Of a DNA stretch of 64,000 bases, positions 19,430-28,519 are shown piece after piece. This DNA is from Oceanospirillaceae bacterium (GTDB lineage: Bacteria; Pseudomonadota; Gammaproteobacteria; Pseudomonadales; Balneatricaceae): contig JABSRA010000013.1 of assembly GCA_013215445.1 (NCBI GenBank), positions 5,722 through 69,721 on the forward strand, in the 5' to 3' direction. The notes below the pieces were generated by a model. That model saw only the letters and a program-made list of their open reading frames with translations. It had not been told where the DNA came from and searched no databases. Position numbers and translations under genes: made by a program. How positions within the stretch are numbered: the stretch's first letter is position 1; each line of letters begins with the position of its first letter.

Positions 19430-19885
19430 TTACCCGTTCATTTTCACATACAAGTAGGCTGTAAACTTAACGGCTATTTTCCGCTCATTCATCACCACCA
19501 CTTGCAGTTCTAATCGTGCCTTAGCTGATTGCGCCAGTTGTTCTAGCAATCCTTGGCTTTGCTCCTGACTGATAACCGCCTCTGCCACTATTTGTCCTCT
19601 GACCGGTCGCAAATATTCGATACTGGCTTTTTCCATCACCAGCGAGCAGTTATCTGGGAGTTTTGAGTAGGTCAGCCCCCATGCGGCCAAGGTACAAATA
19701 GCATAGAGTGATCCGGCGAAGGCGGTCTGGTGCACGTTGATATTTTCCAGGGCACCGCCTGATACTTCGATGTTTTGCGCGGTTAATTCACGCACTCTAA
19801 AATCCATGTGAGCGCTAATCGGAATGCCCGAACGGATTGATGCCTCTAACTCAGAAGCTTGCATAGGGATGTTTAAATTATTCAC
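19430..19885 (-). CDS. Hotdog-fold thioesterase-like protein (YiiD C-terminal family)
   Basis: 151 residues. The segment with GALENINVHQTAFAGS followed by YAICTLAAWG matches the thioesterase (YiiD_C) family, where the N-x-x-x-T-A-F-A-G-S block forms the active site of the hotdog fold. The protein has no acetyltransferase half, unlike E. coli YiiD. The acyl-CoA substrate is unknown. It is transcribed alone, convergent with gltS. Confidence 0.75.
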   Translation of the reverse strand: MNNLNIPMQASELEASIRSGIPISAHMDFRVRELTAQNIEVSGGALENINVHQTAFAGSLYAICTLAAWGLTYSKLPDNCSLVMEKASIEYLRPVRGQIVAEAVISQEQSQGLLEQLAQSAKARLELQVVVMNERKIAVKFTAYLYVKMNG

Positions 19886-19990
19886 AGTAGTGATCTCTCA
19901 ATGGTGCTTTTAAACGTTGTCGATGACATTATAGGTCAATTGAGCTGTTAAATAGTCAGTAGAATAAGCGATAGTAGGACAGCCGCCCTA

Positions 19991-20722
19991 TTAAATAATG
20001 CGATAAAACATCAGTGAAGTGAGCAACATTTTCACGGCCAACAAGCTTAATAAAATTTTAATAACTAAAATCAAACGGTCATTATCTGCAGCCAGCCTTA
20101 ACTTGGTACCGATAAAAGAGCCGAGTACTGACCCAAAAATCATGGTCAGCAATAAATTAGTATGCTCTAAAAACGATACTCCTATCACCATAAACACCGG
20201 GATTTTTGCTAGATGGCTAATGGTCATAAACATTGAGCTAGTGGCGATTATCTGATCTTTAGAACTTAACTGCTTAGTTAAAACAGTGAGTGACAATGGC
20301 CCTGTCGCGCCAACAATCAAGCCCAAACCGGTTTGCAGTACACCGATAAGATAATAATTTTCATAGCGTTTAATGAATTTAGAAAAACGCGGGCTCCATA
20401 AACTGCATAGAATATACAGGCCTATAGCAATGGGGACATATTCAGTGGATATACTCGACAATAAGAAGCCAAATATCAACACACCGACCAGCGAGCCAAG
20501 CAAAAACTTGGGCAGTAGTGACCATTGCACACTTTTTAGGGAAAAGACCATCCGCGAAGCGTTGCTGGCTAATTGCGTAATGCCGTGGATGGGAATGATC
20601 AAATTAGCACTTATAAACAAAGGCAATATTGCTATTAGTAACATACCTCCCCCAAAACCGATAAGCCCGGCAATGACTGAAGTAAAGAATGAGATTAATC
20701 CCAGAGAATATTCGATTTGCAA
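19991..20722 (-). CDS. TSUP-family (TauE/SafE) membrane permease
   Basis: 243 residues with about eight hydrophobic helices. The family's repeated signature appears twice: GLIGFGGGMLLIAILP near the N-terminus and GLIVGATGPLSLTVL in the second half. TSUP proteins move sulfite, sulfoacetate or other small organosulfur anions across the inner membrane. No sulfur gene lies adjacent, so the substrate is open. Confidence 0.85.
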   Translation of the reverse strand: MQIEYSLGLISFFTSVIAGLIGFGGGMLLIAILPLFISANLIIPIHGITQLASNASRMVFSLKSVQWSLLPKFLLGSLVGVLIFGFLLSSISTEYVPIAIGLYILCSLWSPRFSKFIKRYENYYLIGVLQTGLGLIVGATGPLSLTVLTKQLSSKDQIIATSSMFMTISHLAKIPVFMVIGVSFLEHTNLLLTMIFGSVLGSFIGTKLRLAADNDRLILVIKILLSLLAVKMLLTSLMFYRII

Positions 20723-20980
20723 ATGGATTCCTTAGTGCTAAAACTGGTCGATAGATACGTTACAAACATTCTCACAGCCGATGTTGGTTAATAATCAGCT
20801 TAAGAACTGGCTGATTTTTGCTTTTTTTGCATTTACCCATCATCCGCAGACAGTTACCCTAACCATGTTGTTACAAACATTTATACACATAGCTCAGCAC
20901 CCGATTTTCGACGACTTTATTACTACATTTAAAATCATATTGGGCCACAGCTGCGAAGCCAAAATTCTGATAACGACCGC

Positions 20981-23326
20981 TCATTCAAACAAGCCAATCT
21001 GCAAACCAACCAACTGCTCAAAGGTACGCCCTTTGACCGATAATAACGCGTCGAGAGCGGGTTTTAACTGGCGCTCAATATAGTGATCATAATCCAGACG
21101 TGAATGGTGACACTCTATAGGTTCCGGTCCATTGATGGTCATGTAGTAACGTATCGTCTGGCCACGAAGCACCTGTTGATTAATGTTTTGCTGGCGATAA
21201 TACTGCTGTAATTTGAGGGCGGCCTGGGCGTGGGGTGGTCGGTTTTTTTGATAGTCTTCAATGTTTTGCCGCAGCTTGCGGTGATAGAGCAGCTGGGCAT
21301 CGCGCTTGCCGCTGCGCACTTCTTCGACAGTCTCTTTAATATAGTCTTCATAGGGTAGATCATTGAAGGCACATTGAAAGACGCGTTGCTGCATAGCTTT
21401 AGCCAGCTCGGTCCAGTCGGAGCGCACATTCTCCATACCTTTAAAGACCATTTCGGTGCGGTTGTCTTTAAAGTGCTGTAACCCGGCATAGCGCTTTTTG
21501 GTGCCCACTTCAGAATCGCGCATGGTCGGCATTAAAAACTTGCTGTAGTGCGTTTCGTATTCAAGCTCTAAATGGCTTTCGATTTGGTAGCGCTCGGTCA
21601 AATGCCGCTGCCACCACAAGGTGAGCTCTCTAGACATCTTTTCACCGATTTCATGTGCCTCGCGATTGGGACAATCTTCGCCCAACCAGACAAACACGGA
21701 ATCGGTATCACCGTAGATAACTTTGTAACCGTATTGCAACTCTATCTGCTTGGCCGTGGTGGTGAGTATTTCATGACCGCGCAAAGTGATCGACCCCGAG
21801 AGTCGGTGATCAAAGAAGCGACAGGCGTTGGACCCCAACACGCCGTACATAGAGCTCATCAATATCTTAATCGCCTGTGACATGGCTTTGTTATTGGCCG
21901 CTTTAGCCTTGTCGCGGGCGCGCCATAGATCATCCATGATCTCGGGCAAGATGTTATCGGTCTTGGTAAAAAAAGCGCCATTAAAACCCGGCACCAGTTG
22001 CTCCTTATCTTTTATGATAGCGCTCTGGGCTAAGCCCTGGGGGTCTATTTTAAAAGTGCGAATAATACTGGGGTACAAGCTTTTAAAGTCGAGCACTAAG
22101 ATGTGTTGATAGAGGCCGGGGATAGAATCCATTACGTAGCCGCCGGGTGAGGCCATATCACTAACACCAGAGGCATATTCTGGTGCCACATAACCACTGC
22201 GGTGCAGTCTGGGCAGGTATAGATTATCGAAGGCACTCGACCAGCCGCCAATTTTATCCAGTGCTAAGCCAGTGAGTGCAGTGCGCTCTACCAAGTAGTC
22301 GATCAGTTTGGCGTGCTCAAATATCTCCAGCACTAGTTCACAGTCCATCAAGTTATATTTAGCCAGCGCCGCCTGATCTGTGTCATACATGTCGATGATC
22401 TCATCACCGCGATGCACCACGCTCTCCACCAGCTTGCCTTTATTGAGTAACTGCCTCGATACATTTTCTAGTGAGTAGCTAGCAAATTGATAGGTAGCCC
22501 CCTTTAAGACGTCGATGCCGTCGAGGACAATGCGTCCCTCTATGCGCAAATACAGTTTACCGCGCGCCGATTCATGCAAGACACAGGCACTGCCATCGCG
22601 ACCTATGTTGAGTTCGATTTGTTGTTGTTCAGCGCACTTGCCAATCACTTTGAAATCAAAACCTATCACGTTCCAGCCAATGATGATGTCTGGGTCGGCA
22701 ATATTAATCAATGCTACATAGGCGAGCAGCAGCGCTTTTGCATCGCCGCAGTATTGAATAGTATCGCTATCACTGCCCTCACCCAACATTAATACCCGTT
22801 TAAAACCCTCGGAGTCTTGCACCCCAATACAGAGTATCTCGCCGCTGTGCATGTTGGTTTCTATGTCGAGTGACAATATTTTAAAGTGGGGTTGATAGGG
22901 GCGCGGGGCTATTTTTTGACTATTTTGCGGATCAAAACAAACCGCACCGCGAATAAATCGCTCCATTAAATAGCGATCACAGGGGCGGATATCTTCCTCT
23001 ATCATCACGATGTGGGCGTGATGGAGTTTGTTGATAATGGCGCGCGTCACTTTTAGACTCGTACAGTACAAGCCCATTACCGGCTGTTGTTTTAAGTCTT
23101 TTAAGGCTAAATATTGCAGCCGCCAGTCACTAAAACCGCGCAGTAAAAAACGGATATCCTCTTCATTTTCTCGCAGTACAAAAAACACCTGTTCTTGAGC
23201 GGGTATTTCGATGTACTGCGGCAGGTGCTGGGTCACTAGCCAGTAGCTAAGTGCGATGCCCTGTGGCGTATCACGCTGATTGGCACAGAGCACAAAACCA
23301 CTCAACAGGTCGTTAGCCAGCACCAT
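20981..23326 (-). CDS. polB: DNA polymerase II (family B)
   Basis: 781 residues, close to the 783 of E. coli Pol II. The exonuclease motifs are intact: SLDIETNMHSGEI (Exo I), GWNVIGFDFK (Exo II) and YNLMDCELV (Exo III). Polymerase motif A is LDFKSLYPSII and motif C is YGDTDSV. Motif B reads KILMSSMYG where the usual consensus is KxxxN(S/A)xYG, so the conserved Asn is a Ser. The ATG shares one base with the mvaD stop (TAATG), placing it as the last gene of the mevalonate operon. It is a repair/bypass polymerase; I see no LexA box immediately upstream because the start lies inside the operon. Confidence 0.95.
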   Translation of the reverse strand: MVLANDLLSGFVLCANQRDTPQGIALSYWLVTQHLPQYIEIPAQEQVFFVLRENEEDIRFLLRGFSDWRLQYLALKDLKQQPVMGLYCTSLKVTRAIINKLHHAHIVMIEEDIRPCDRYLMERFIRGAVCFDPQNSQKIAPRPYQPHFKILSLDIETNMHSGEILCIGVQDSEGFKRVLMLGEGSDSDTIQYCGDAKALLLAYVALINIADPDIIIGWNVIGFDFKVIGKCAEQQQIELNIGRDGSACVLHESARGKLYLRIEGRIVLDGIDVLKGATYQFASYSLENVSRQLLNKGKLVESVVHRGDEIIDMYDTDQAALAKYNLMDCELVLEIFEHAKLIDYLVERTALTGLALDKIGGWSSAFDNLYLPRLHRSGYVAPEYASGVSDMASPGGYVMDSIPGLYQHILVLDFKSLYPSIIRTFKIDPQGLAQSAIIKDKEQLVPGFNGAFFTKTDNILPEIMDDLWRARDKAKAANNKAMSQAIKILMSSMYGVLGSNACRFFDHRLSGSITLRGHEILTTTAKQIELQYGYKVIYGDTDSVFVWLGEDCPNREAHEIGEKMSRELTLWWQRHLTERYQIESHLELEYETHYSKFLMPTMRDSEVGTKKRYAGLQHFKDNRTEMVFKGMENVRSDWTELAKAMQQRVFQCAFNDLPYEDYIKETVEEVRSGKRDAQLLYHRKLRQNIEDYQKNRPPHAQAALKLQQYYRQQNINQQVLRGQTIRYYMTINGPEPIECHHSRLDYDHYIERQLKPALDALLSVKGRTFEQLVGLQIGLFE

Positions 23327-24333
23327 TAATCACCGAAGGGCACAATGATATCCAGCTGCGAAAACTCTGTCTCTAGCAACGCCTGAGACGATTGCTCAAA
23401 CAATAGCTTTAAGTTGGGCCCTGCATCCATGGTGAAATAAACCGCGACGCCTGATTCACGCAGTTGCCAAACCCGCTGCATCACGGCGAGTGATTCAGGT
23501 AGCCAATATACTAGGGGTGGCCAGGCCGAGATCATGGTGGCATGCATCGACATGGCATTGTGTTCGGCGCAGGCAGCCATGGCGTGAAAATCGCGCTGCT
23601 TAATCGCGTTATCTAAGGTGATTAAATCGGCCGCTGCTTGTGCGGGCCAGTTTTGATAGAGGTTAGAGGTGGCTGTGGTACGATCCATACCCGTGCGCGA
23701 ATCGACCGGCTTTTGCGCACTGCTGACTTTAATTAAGCCGATCCGCAGATTGGGCCACTGAGTATCTAGTTGATGGGCAACACTGTCCATACCATCTAGT
23801 TGCTCACCCATTTCCCAGTGCACAAAACCGCTGTAGATAGAACGTGAGGCACTACCACTGCCCATTCTGGCAAAGGCAGAGAGCTGTTGATCTGCAAGTT
23901 GCAAATCAAAAAAATCATCGAGCGCCAACATCAGTGCCGCAAAACCTGAGGCAGATGAAGCGAGCCCCGCGGCGGTTGGAATAGTATTACGGGTATCGAT
24001 AATCAGCCCTATCGTTTGACTGCGCCGAAATAAATTAACAAAGGCGATCACTTTAAGATGAAAACTACTCTGTGGGTCCTGTACTTTGTTATTTAACCTG
24101 ACGATATCAATATTTGAGTGACTGTGGCTAATCTGAGTGTGCGAGCCCAAGTGCCCCAGTGAGATCGATAAACTCGAGTTGGTGGGTAAATTGAGTTCGG
24201 TATCGCGCTTGCCCCAGTACTTACACAGGGCAATATTACTCGGCGCAAAGGCAGTTGCGTGCTCTTTAGCCGTCAGCGTTGCGGGTAAATAACGGTTGAT
24301 TACCTGCGCTTTACTTAAACAATTCTCAATCAT
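23326..24333 (-). CDS. mvaD: Diphosphomevalonate decarboxylase
   Basis: 335 residues, a GHMP-superfamily enzyme. It has the decarboxylase signature ALCKYWGKRD (35-44) with LPTNSSLSIS just after, the glycine/serine ATP loop in TAAGLASSASG, and the catalytic Asp region YFTMDAGPN near the C-terminus. It converts mevalonate 5-diphosphate, with ATP, to isopentenyl diphosphate, CO2 and phosphate. It lies 9 bases after pmk and is coupled to polB by a TAATG overlap. Confidence 0.95.
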   Translation of the reverse strand: MIENCLSKAQVINRYLPATLTAKEHATAFAPSNIALCKYWGKRDTELNLPTNSSLSISLGHLGSHTQISHSHSNIDIVRLNNKVQDPQSSFHLKVIAFVNLFRRSQTIGLIIDTRNTIPTAAGLASSASGFAALMLALDDFFDLQLADQQLSAFARMGSGSASRSIYSGFVHWEMGEQLDGMDSVAHQLDTQWPNLRIGLIKVSSAQKPVDSRTGMDRTTATSNLYQNWPAQAAADLITLDNAIKQRDFHAMAACAEHNAMSMHATMISAWPPLVYWLPESLAVMQRVWQLRESGVAVYFTMDAGPNLKLLFEQSSQALLETEFSQLDIIVPFGD

Positions 24334-24342
24334 TAAGCTTAC

Positions 24343-25263
24343 TCACTTCAAGCTAACGCCCTGTTTGGCGACCGTCAGTTTTATTTGTTGAAAACCTGCT
24401 AGATCTATCTCGGCACCCAGCGAGATCACACAATCGCCCAGGCCTGATCCCGATATTTTGGCCCCTTGAACCCGCGGATCTTGTCGTAGTGTATAAATCA
24501 TCTCGCAGAGATTAGCATCGCTGACACCTAAACTGTCCATCTGTCCCTGATAGATATTCATCAACTCACCAAGGTTCTGCCAGTCTTGTTGTTTAACCGC
24601 CGAAATAGCCGCACAAGTGACGCTGCCCATCATTTTGTAGATGTCTCGATAAATGTGGGGGTGGCGCTTGGCCCTTTTCGCCACCATCGATAACACAGTA
24701 GGGGTGGTAGTTTTATACCCCACATAGTGCAAACAAATAACCGGCAGTCCAGACAGGGGTATGACTTCGCAGGGATCGATTTTATAGGCAATCACACCGC
24801 CGTAGATGCTCGCTGCCAAATCAGTCCCTGAGCCACGTCCCTGCACTGCATGAACCACGGCGAGTGATTTTTGTAAATGTGCTGCACGGCTCAAGGGGGT
24901 GTTGGTATATTCTGTGAGTACTTTAATCGTGGCGACCGTCACTGCTGCAGAGGAACCCAGTCCCAAGGTATGTGAAAACTCGGCGTGGATATCTAGCTCA
25001 AAACCCGCGGTTAGCGCTGGTAATTGTAATTGAATTGCCTTTAACACAAAACTGAGTCTGTTTTCGCTTATCAAGTGGTCTAAACTGGCACTGTAAGTTG
25101 CCAATTCTGAGCGAATATAAATTTTCCGATCTGTTCTGGGGGTTAAGGTAACGCTAATATTTTTATCCAGAGCACAGGCGATTGCCCAATACCCTTTAAC
25201 CACGGCATGCTCACCCATCAGCATCACACTGCCCGGAGCACTGGCGGTTATTTTTTTAGTCAT
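24343..25263 (-). CDS. Phosphomevalonate kinase (GHMP family)
   Basis: 306 residues from the ATG at 25263, which overlaps the mvk stop in the string ATGACTAA; an in-frame ATG at 25299 would add 12 residues. GHMP motifs are SAPGSVMLMGEHAVV, LGLGSSAAVTVA and GRGSGTDLAASIYGG, with C-terminal ISGSGLGDCVI. These blocks match my recollection of Pmk from the Paracoccus zeaxanthinifaciens mevalonate cluster, where the gene holds the same place. It phosphorylates mevalonate 5-phosphate with ATP. The sequence also has MVK-like features (GEH, LGVSD), so the two kinases could be swapped; position and motif match favour this assignment. Confidence 0.8.
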   Translation of the reverse strand: MTKKITASAPGSVMLMGEHAVVKGYWAIACALDKNISVTLTPRTDRKIYIRSELATYSASLDHLISENRLSFVLKAIQLQLPALTAGFELDIHAEFSHTLGLGSSAAVTVATIKVLTEYTNTPLSRAAHLQKSLAVVHAVQGRGSGTDLAASIYGGVIAYKIDPCEVIPLSGLPVICLHYVGYKTTTPTVLSMVAKRAKRHPHIYRDIYKMMGSVTCAAISAVKQQDWQNLGELMNIYQGQMDSLGVSDANLCEMIYTLRQDPRVQGAKISGSGLGDCVISLGAEIDLAGFQQIKLTVAKQGVSLK

Positions 25264-26260
25264 TTTTGAATACCTTAGCGCCTTGTGTATCTTGCTCAAC
25301 TTTGCCCCATTTCATATTAAAGCCTGCAAATAGCGCTTCGGGGGTAATATCTTTTGCGTAAACCAACAGTAAACCATTTGAATCGCCAATATAAGCACCC
25401 GCGCCAGAAACCTTGGCAACGGCGCCTCGCGTTTTGAGGGTGGCTATTAGCTGTTGAGTACGGGTTGAAACGATGCCGATATGAGTCAATAATCGCTGAT
25501 TTTCTAGCAGGGTGTCACTCGGATCAGACCCTGTCGACAACTGACTGATTAAACTTTCGGTACAGGCGCTAAAATCTTGCCACAGAGCATGATCTGTCCC
25601 ATGGTGCTCTGCCACAAAACTCACACACTCTCCCGTTGAGCACTGTGGAGTGCCGGTAAATAACCAGTACCAATGCTCGTCCAACCTCAATGGCAGCTTA
25701 GTCACGCTCTGCTCTTGCACTTGCACTACACCGCCTAAAATAACCGTGGCGGCATCAATCAGACTGCCCTTACCGTGTTGCAAACGCTCGCAGTGTTTGA
25801 CCAATTGATAGCGCTCTACCGGGGATAGTGGCTTTTTATTAATGGCTTCAACAAGCACCACCGCCGCGGCAATAATAGAGGCAGAGGAGCCCATCCCGGC
25901 GCCTATCGGTAACTGGCTATCGCCGTTAAAGTGAGCGCTCAGTGAGTGGCTGGGTAATTGCGAAGCAAGTACATAAAGGACTAATTGCACTGGCGAGTTG
26001 AGAATTTTATCGACTTGGATGGCACCATCGACAAACTTTTGAAATTGCCGATCAAGAAAAGCAACCAGTGGTGATAATTTTGCGATGGGATGGTTAGAGT
26101 GTACTTTAATACCGACAAATTCGGCAATCAACTCTGAGCCCTTTATCGGCGTGTAATCGATATAGCTATACAGTTGTATCGCAGTGGCAATAGCGGGCGC
26201 TCCGTATACCACTGAGTGCTCGCCACTTAATATTATTTTACCCGGAGCACGCCCCTGCAT
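25256..26260 (-). CDS. Mevalonate kinase (GHMP family)
   Basis: 334 residues. GRAPGKIILSGEHSVVYG (3-20) forms the first GHMP motif, PIGAGMGSSAS (118-128) the ATP loop, and HGKGSLIDAAT carries the putative catalytic Asp169. Later blocks STGECVSFVAEHHG and ENQRLLTHIG resemble the Mvk of the Paracoccus zeaxanthinifaciens cluster as I recall it. It makes mevalonate 5-phosphate. The ATG shares one base with the mvaS stop (TAATG), and the gene's end overlaps the pmk start by 8 bases. Swapping roles with the following kinase cannot be fully excluded. Confidence 0.8.
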   Translation of the reverse strand: MQGRAPGKIILSGEHSVVYGAPAIATAIQLYSYIDYTPIKGSELIAEFVGIKVHSNHPIAKLSPLVAFLDRQFQKFVDGAIQVDKILNSPVQLVLYVLASQLPSHSLSAHFNGDSQLPIGAGMGSSASIIAAAVVLVEAINKKPLSPVERYQLVKHCERLQHGKGSLIDAATVILGGVVQVQEQSVTKLPLRLDEHWYWLFTGTPQCSTGECVSFVAEHHGTDHALWQDFSACTESLISQLSTGSDPSDTLLENQRLLTHIGIVSTRTQQLIATLKTRGAVAKVSGAGAYIGDSNGLLLVYAKDITPEALFAGFNMKWGKVEQDTQGAKVFKND

Positions 26261-27429
26261 TACCGTGCAACGTACTCTCGTTTATGATTGGCAATGCCAG
26301 CCAATCTAAATTTACCCGTGCTATCTTCAGCGATGGTGACGCTCTCACCGCGCTGTGGATCTGGGGTATTGTACAGTACTATATACTGCTCATAATCAAG
26401 CGCTTGGCGACTTTCAAGCATGCTCTGATGCTGTTCTTTAAACAGATACTGCTGGTAACCAGCGACCACTGTGCCGCTAAAAAATTCGGCAACACAGCCA
26501 GATCCGTAGCTAAAAAAGCCAATTTTTTTACCACCCAGATCACTGCTACCTTTTTCTAACAGTGAGATAAAACCAATAAATAACGCCGCGGCATAACTAT
26601 TGCCAATAAGCTTGTTATAAAACAGCGAGTCTGCAATCTGTGCCTCAATTTGCGCCGGCTCTAGATTACTTTTATTGACCCTAGATAGATGTTTATGGGC
26701 CTTTTGCGCCATCCGCGAGAATGGCAGGTGATAACAGAAATGACTAAGGTCAGCGAAACCTAAATCACTGGCTTGGGTGAAATTAAGCCAGGCCTTTTTC
26801 AGTGATTGCAAATAGATTTTGGTCGAATACTTACCGTCAACTATCGCTGTTTTTAGATAATTTGGACGCCAAAAATCCATCACATCTTCAGTATGATTAC
26901 CGACTTCTGCGTCAATTTCTAATATTCTCGGATTGGCTTTAATCAGCATAGCAACGGCGCCACAGCCCTGGGTAGCTTCCCCTGGTGAGTCGAGCTCATA
27001 CTTGGCGACATCGGAGGCAATCACCAACACAGAGGTTTCAGGTTGACGCGCGACCAGCGCACAGGCCATTTGTACCGCAGCGGTGGCCGAATAACAGGCT
27101 TGTTTAAGCTCCACTACACGGCAATTTTGATTGAGACCCAATAAGCGGTGCACATAAATACCGGCTGATTTAGATTGATCAATACCCGATTCTGTGGCAA
27201 ATAATAAGGTTGAAATGTGCTTGCTTTGCTCATCTTCAAACAGTGGATAAGCGGCGCTAGCAGCCATTGTCACCACGTCTTCATCATGGGCAGGCATGCC
27301 CATTTTTTCCTGCCCTATACCTACATAATACTTTTCTGGATCCGTACCTTGGGCACAGGCTAAGGTTCTTAAATCTAAATAATAGTTAGATGTATAAAAG
27401 CTGATTTTATCAATACCAACAGGTAACAT
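26260..27429 (-). CDS. mvaS: Hydroxymethylglutaryl-CoA synthase
   Basis: About 389 residues from the ATG at 27429 (MLPVGIDKISFY). A TTG 18 bases upstream is also in frame, but an AGGA motif lies between the two and fits the ATG better. The thiolase-fold enzyme has the nucleophile Cys in LKQACYSATAAV (position 112 of the short form), an upstream Glu in ATESGID and the His region FCYHLPFSRMAQKAH. It condenses acetoacetyl-CoA with acetyl-CoA to HMG-CoA, the committed carbon step of the pathway. It follows fni by 58 bases and is coupled to mvk. Confidence 0.95.
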   Translation of the reverse strand: MLPVGIDKISFYTSNYYLDLRTLACAQGTDPEKYYVGIGQEKMGMPAHDEDVVTMAASAAYPLFEDEQSKHISTLLFATESGIDQSKSAGIYVHRLLGLNQNCRVVELKQACYSATAAVQMACALVARQPETSVLVIASDVAKYELDSPGEATQGCGAVAMLIKANPRILEIDAEVGNHTEDVMDFWRPNYLKTAIVDGKYSTKIYLQSLKKAWLNFTQASDLGFADLSHFCYHLPFSRMAQKAHKHLSRVNKSNLEPAQIEAQIADSLFYNKLIGNSYAAALFIGFISLLEKGSSDLGGKKIGFFSYGSGCVAEFFSGTVVAGYQQYLFKEQHQSMLESRQALDYEQYIVLYNTPDPQRGESVTIAEDSTGKFRLAGIANHKREYVAR

Positions 27430-27487
27430 ACTAGGTTTGTTCCTCAACGCTCGTTTAATAACCAGCTATCTAAAGAGTTTATTAACT

Positions 27488-28519
27488 CTATTTTAAGATT
27501 AGCGATTGGTTATTAAAGAGGCTCTTTATATCTTTCATTCCTAAAAGAAACATAGCTGTAGTGAATTCTCGACGTAGCCTTTCAATCTCATTGACTACCG
27601 CCGCGGTGGATTCCATCGCCGGCGTTAAAAAGGGTGCAGCCAAGCCGCAAATCGAGGCGCCGAGTATAACAGACTTAACCATATCAATCCCATTTCTAAG
27701 TCCACCGCTACTAATTAAAGTTGCCCTATCTGTATAGTTGTTTAACAGCCGCAACGATGTAACCGTATCGATACCCCAATCTTGAAAACACAGCCCTAAA
27801 TCATTGCCACGACCGCGGTTTTGATTGCGATGATGCTCAATACGACTCCAGGATGTGCCCCCTTTACCCGCGACATCATAATAGCGAACCCCGGCAGAGA
27901 GGCCGTTCTCTATATCTTGACGGCTAAAGCCGGAGCCGACTTCTTTTAACAAGACCGGTTTTGATAAGCCCGTTACTATCTGAGCTATTTTTGCAGATAA
28001 ATTTGAAAAATCAGTATCACCTTCAAGCTGCACCGCCTCTTGCAGAGGGTTGAGATGCAGGTAGAGGCCATCGGCATCTAAAATATCAACGGCGGCGCGC
28101 GCCTCCTCTATGCCAAAACCTTTATTTAACTGTACCGCACCTAAGTTAGCTAAAAGCACAGTGGTGGGTGCAAACTGGCGTAGTCTAAAGCTCTCCGCCG
28201 CCTGTGGGTGGCTAAACATGACCCGTTGCGAGCCAACCGCTAATGCAACTTGGCACTGTTCAGCGGCTTCAGCCAGATGTTTATTAATGCGCCGGATAAG
28301 CTGATGGTCGCCTCCGGTCATAGAGGAAATCAGTAATGGAAAAGACAATTTTTTACCGAGAAACTCGCAACTAGTATCGATTTCACTGAGCGAAATTTCA
28401 GGCAGTGCGCGGTGCACTAGTTTTACCGCGTCAAAATAGTGGCCTTGGCGATCGGTTAATTGATCGTTTTGGATTACCTGAATATGCTCGATCTTTCGAT
28501 CGTTAGTGCGATCTGTCAT
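27488..28519 (-). CDS. fni: Type 2 isopentenyl-diphosphate delta-isomerase (FMN-dependent)
   Basis: 343 residues, a TIM-barrel flavoprotein. Recognisable blocks are LLISSMTGGD, AVGSQRVM, LLKEVGSGFS, DVAGKGGTSWSRIE and SSGGLRNGID, all typical of type 2 (not type 1 Nudix) isomerases. It interconverts IPP and DMAPP, the starters for isoprenoid synthesis, with reduced FMN. Start and preceding stop overlap as ATGA with mvaA, so the two are translationally coupled. Confidence 0.95.
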   Translation of the reverse strand: MTDRTNDRKIEHIQVIQNDQLTDRQGHYFDAVKLVHRALPEISLSEIDTSCEFLGKKLSFPLLISSMTGGDHQLIRRINKHLAEAAEQCQVALAVGSQRVMFSHPQAAESFRLRQFAPTTVLLANLGAVQLNKGFGIEEARAAVDILDADGLYLHLNPLQEAVQLEGDTDFSNLSAKIAQIVTGLSKPVLLKEVGSGFSRQDIENGLSAGVRYYDVAGKGGTSWSRIEHHRNQNRGRGNDLGLCFQDWGIDTVTSLRLLNNYTDRATLISSGGLRNGIDMVKSVILGASICGLAAPFLTPAMESTAAVVNEIERLRREFTTAMFLLGMKDIKSLFNNQSLILK

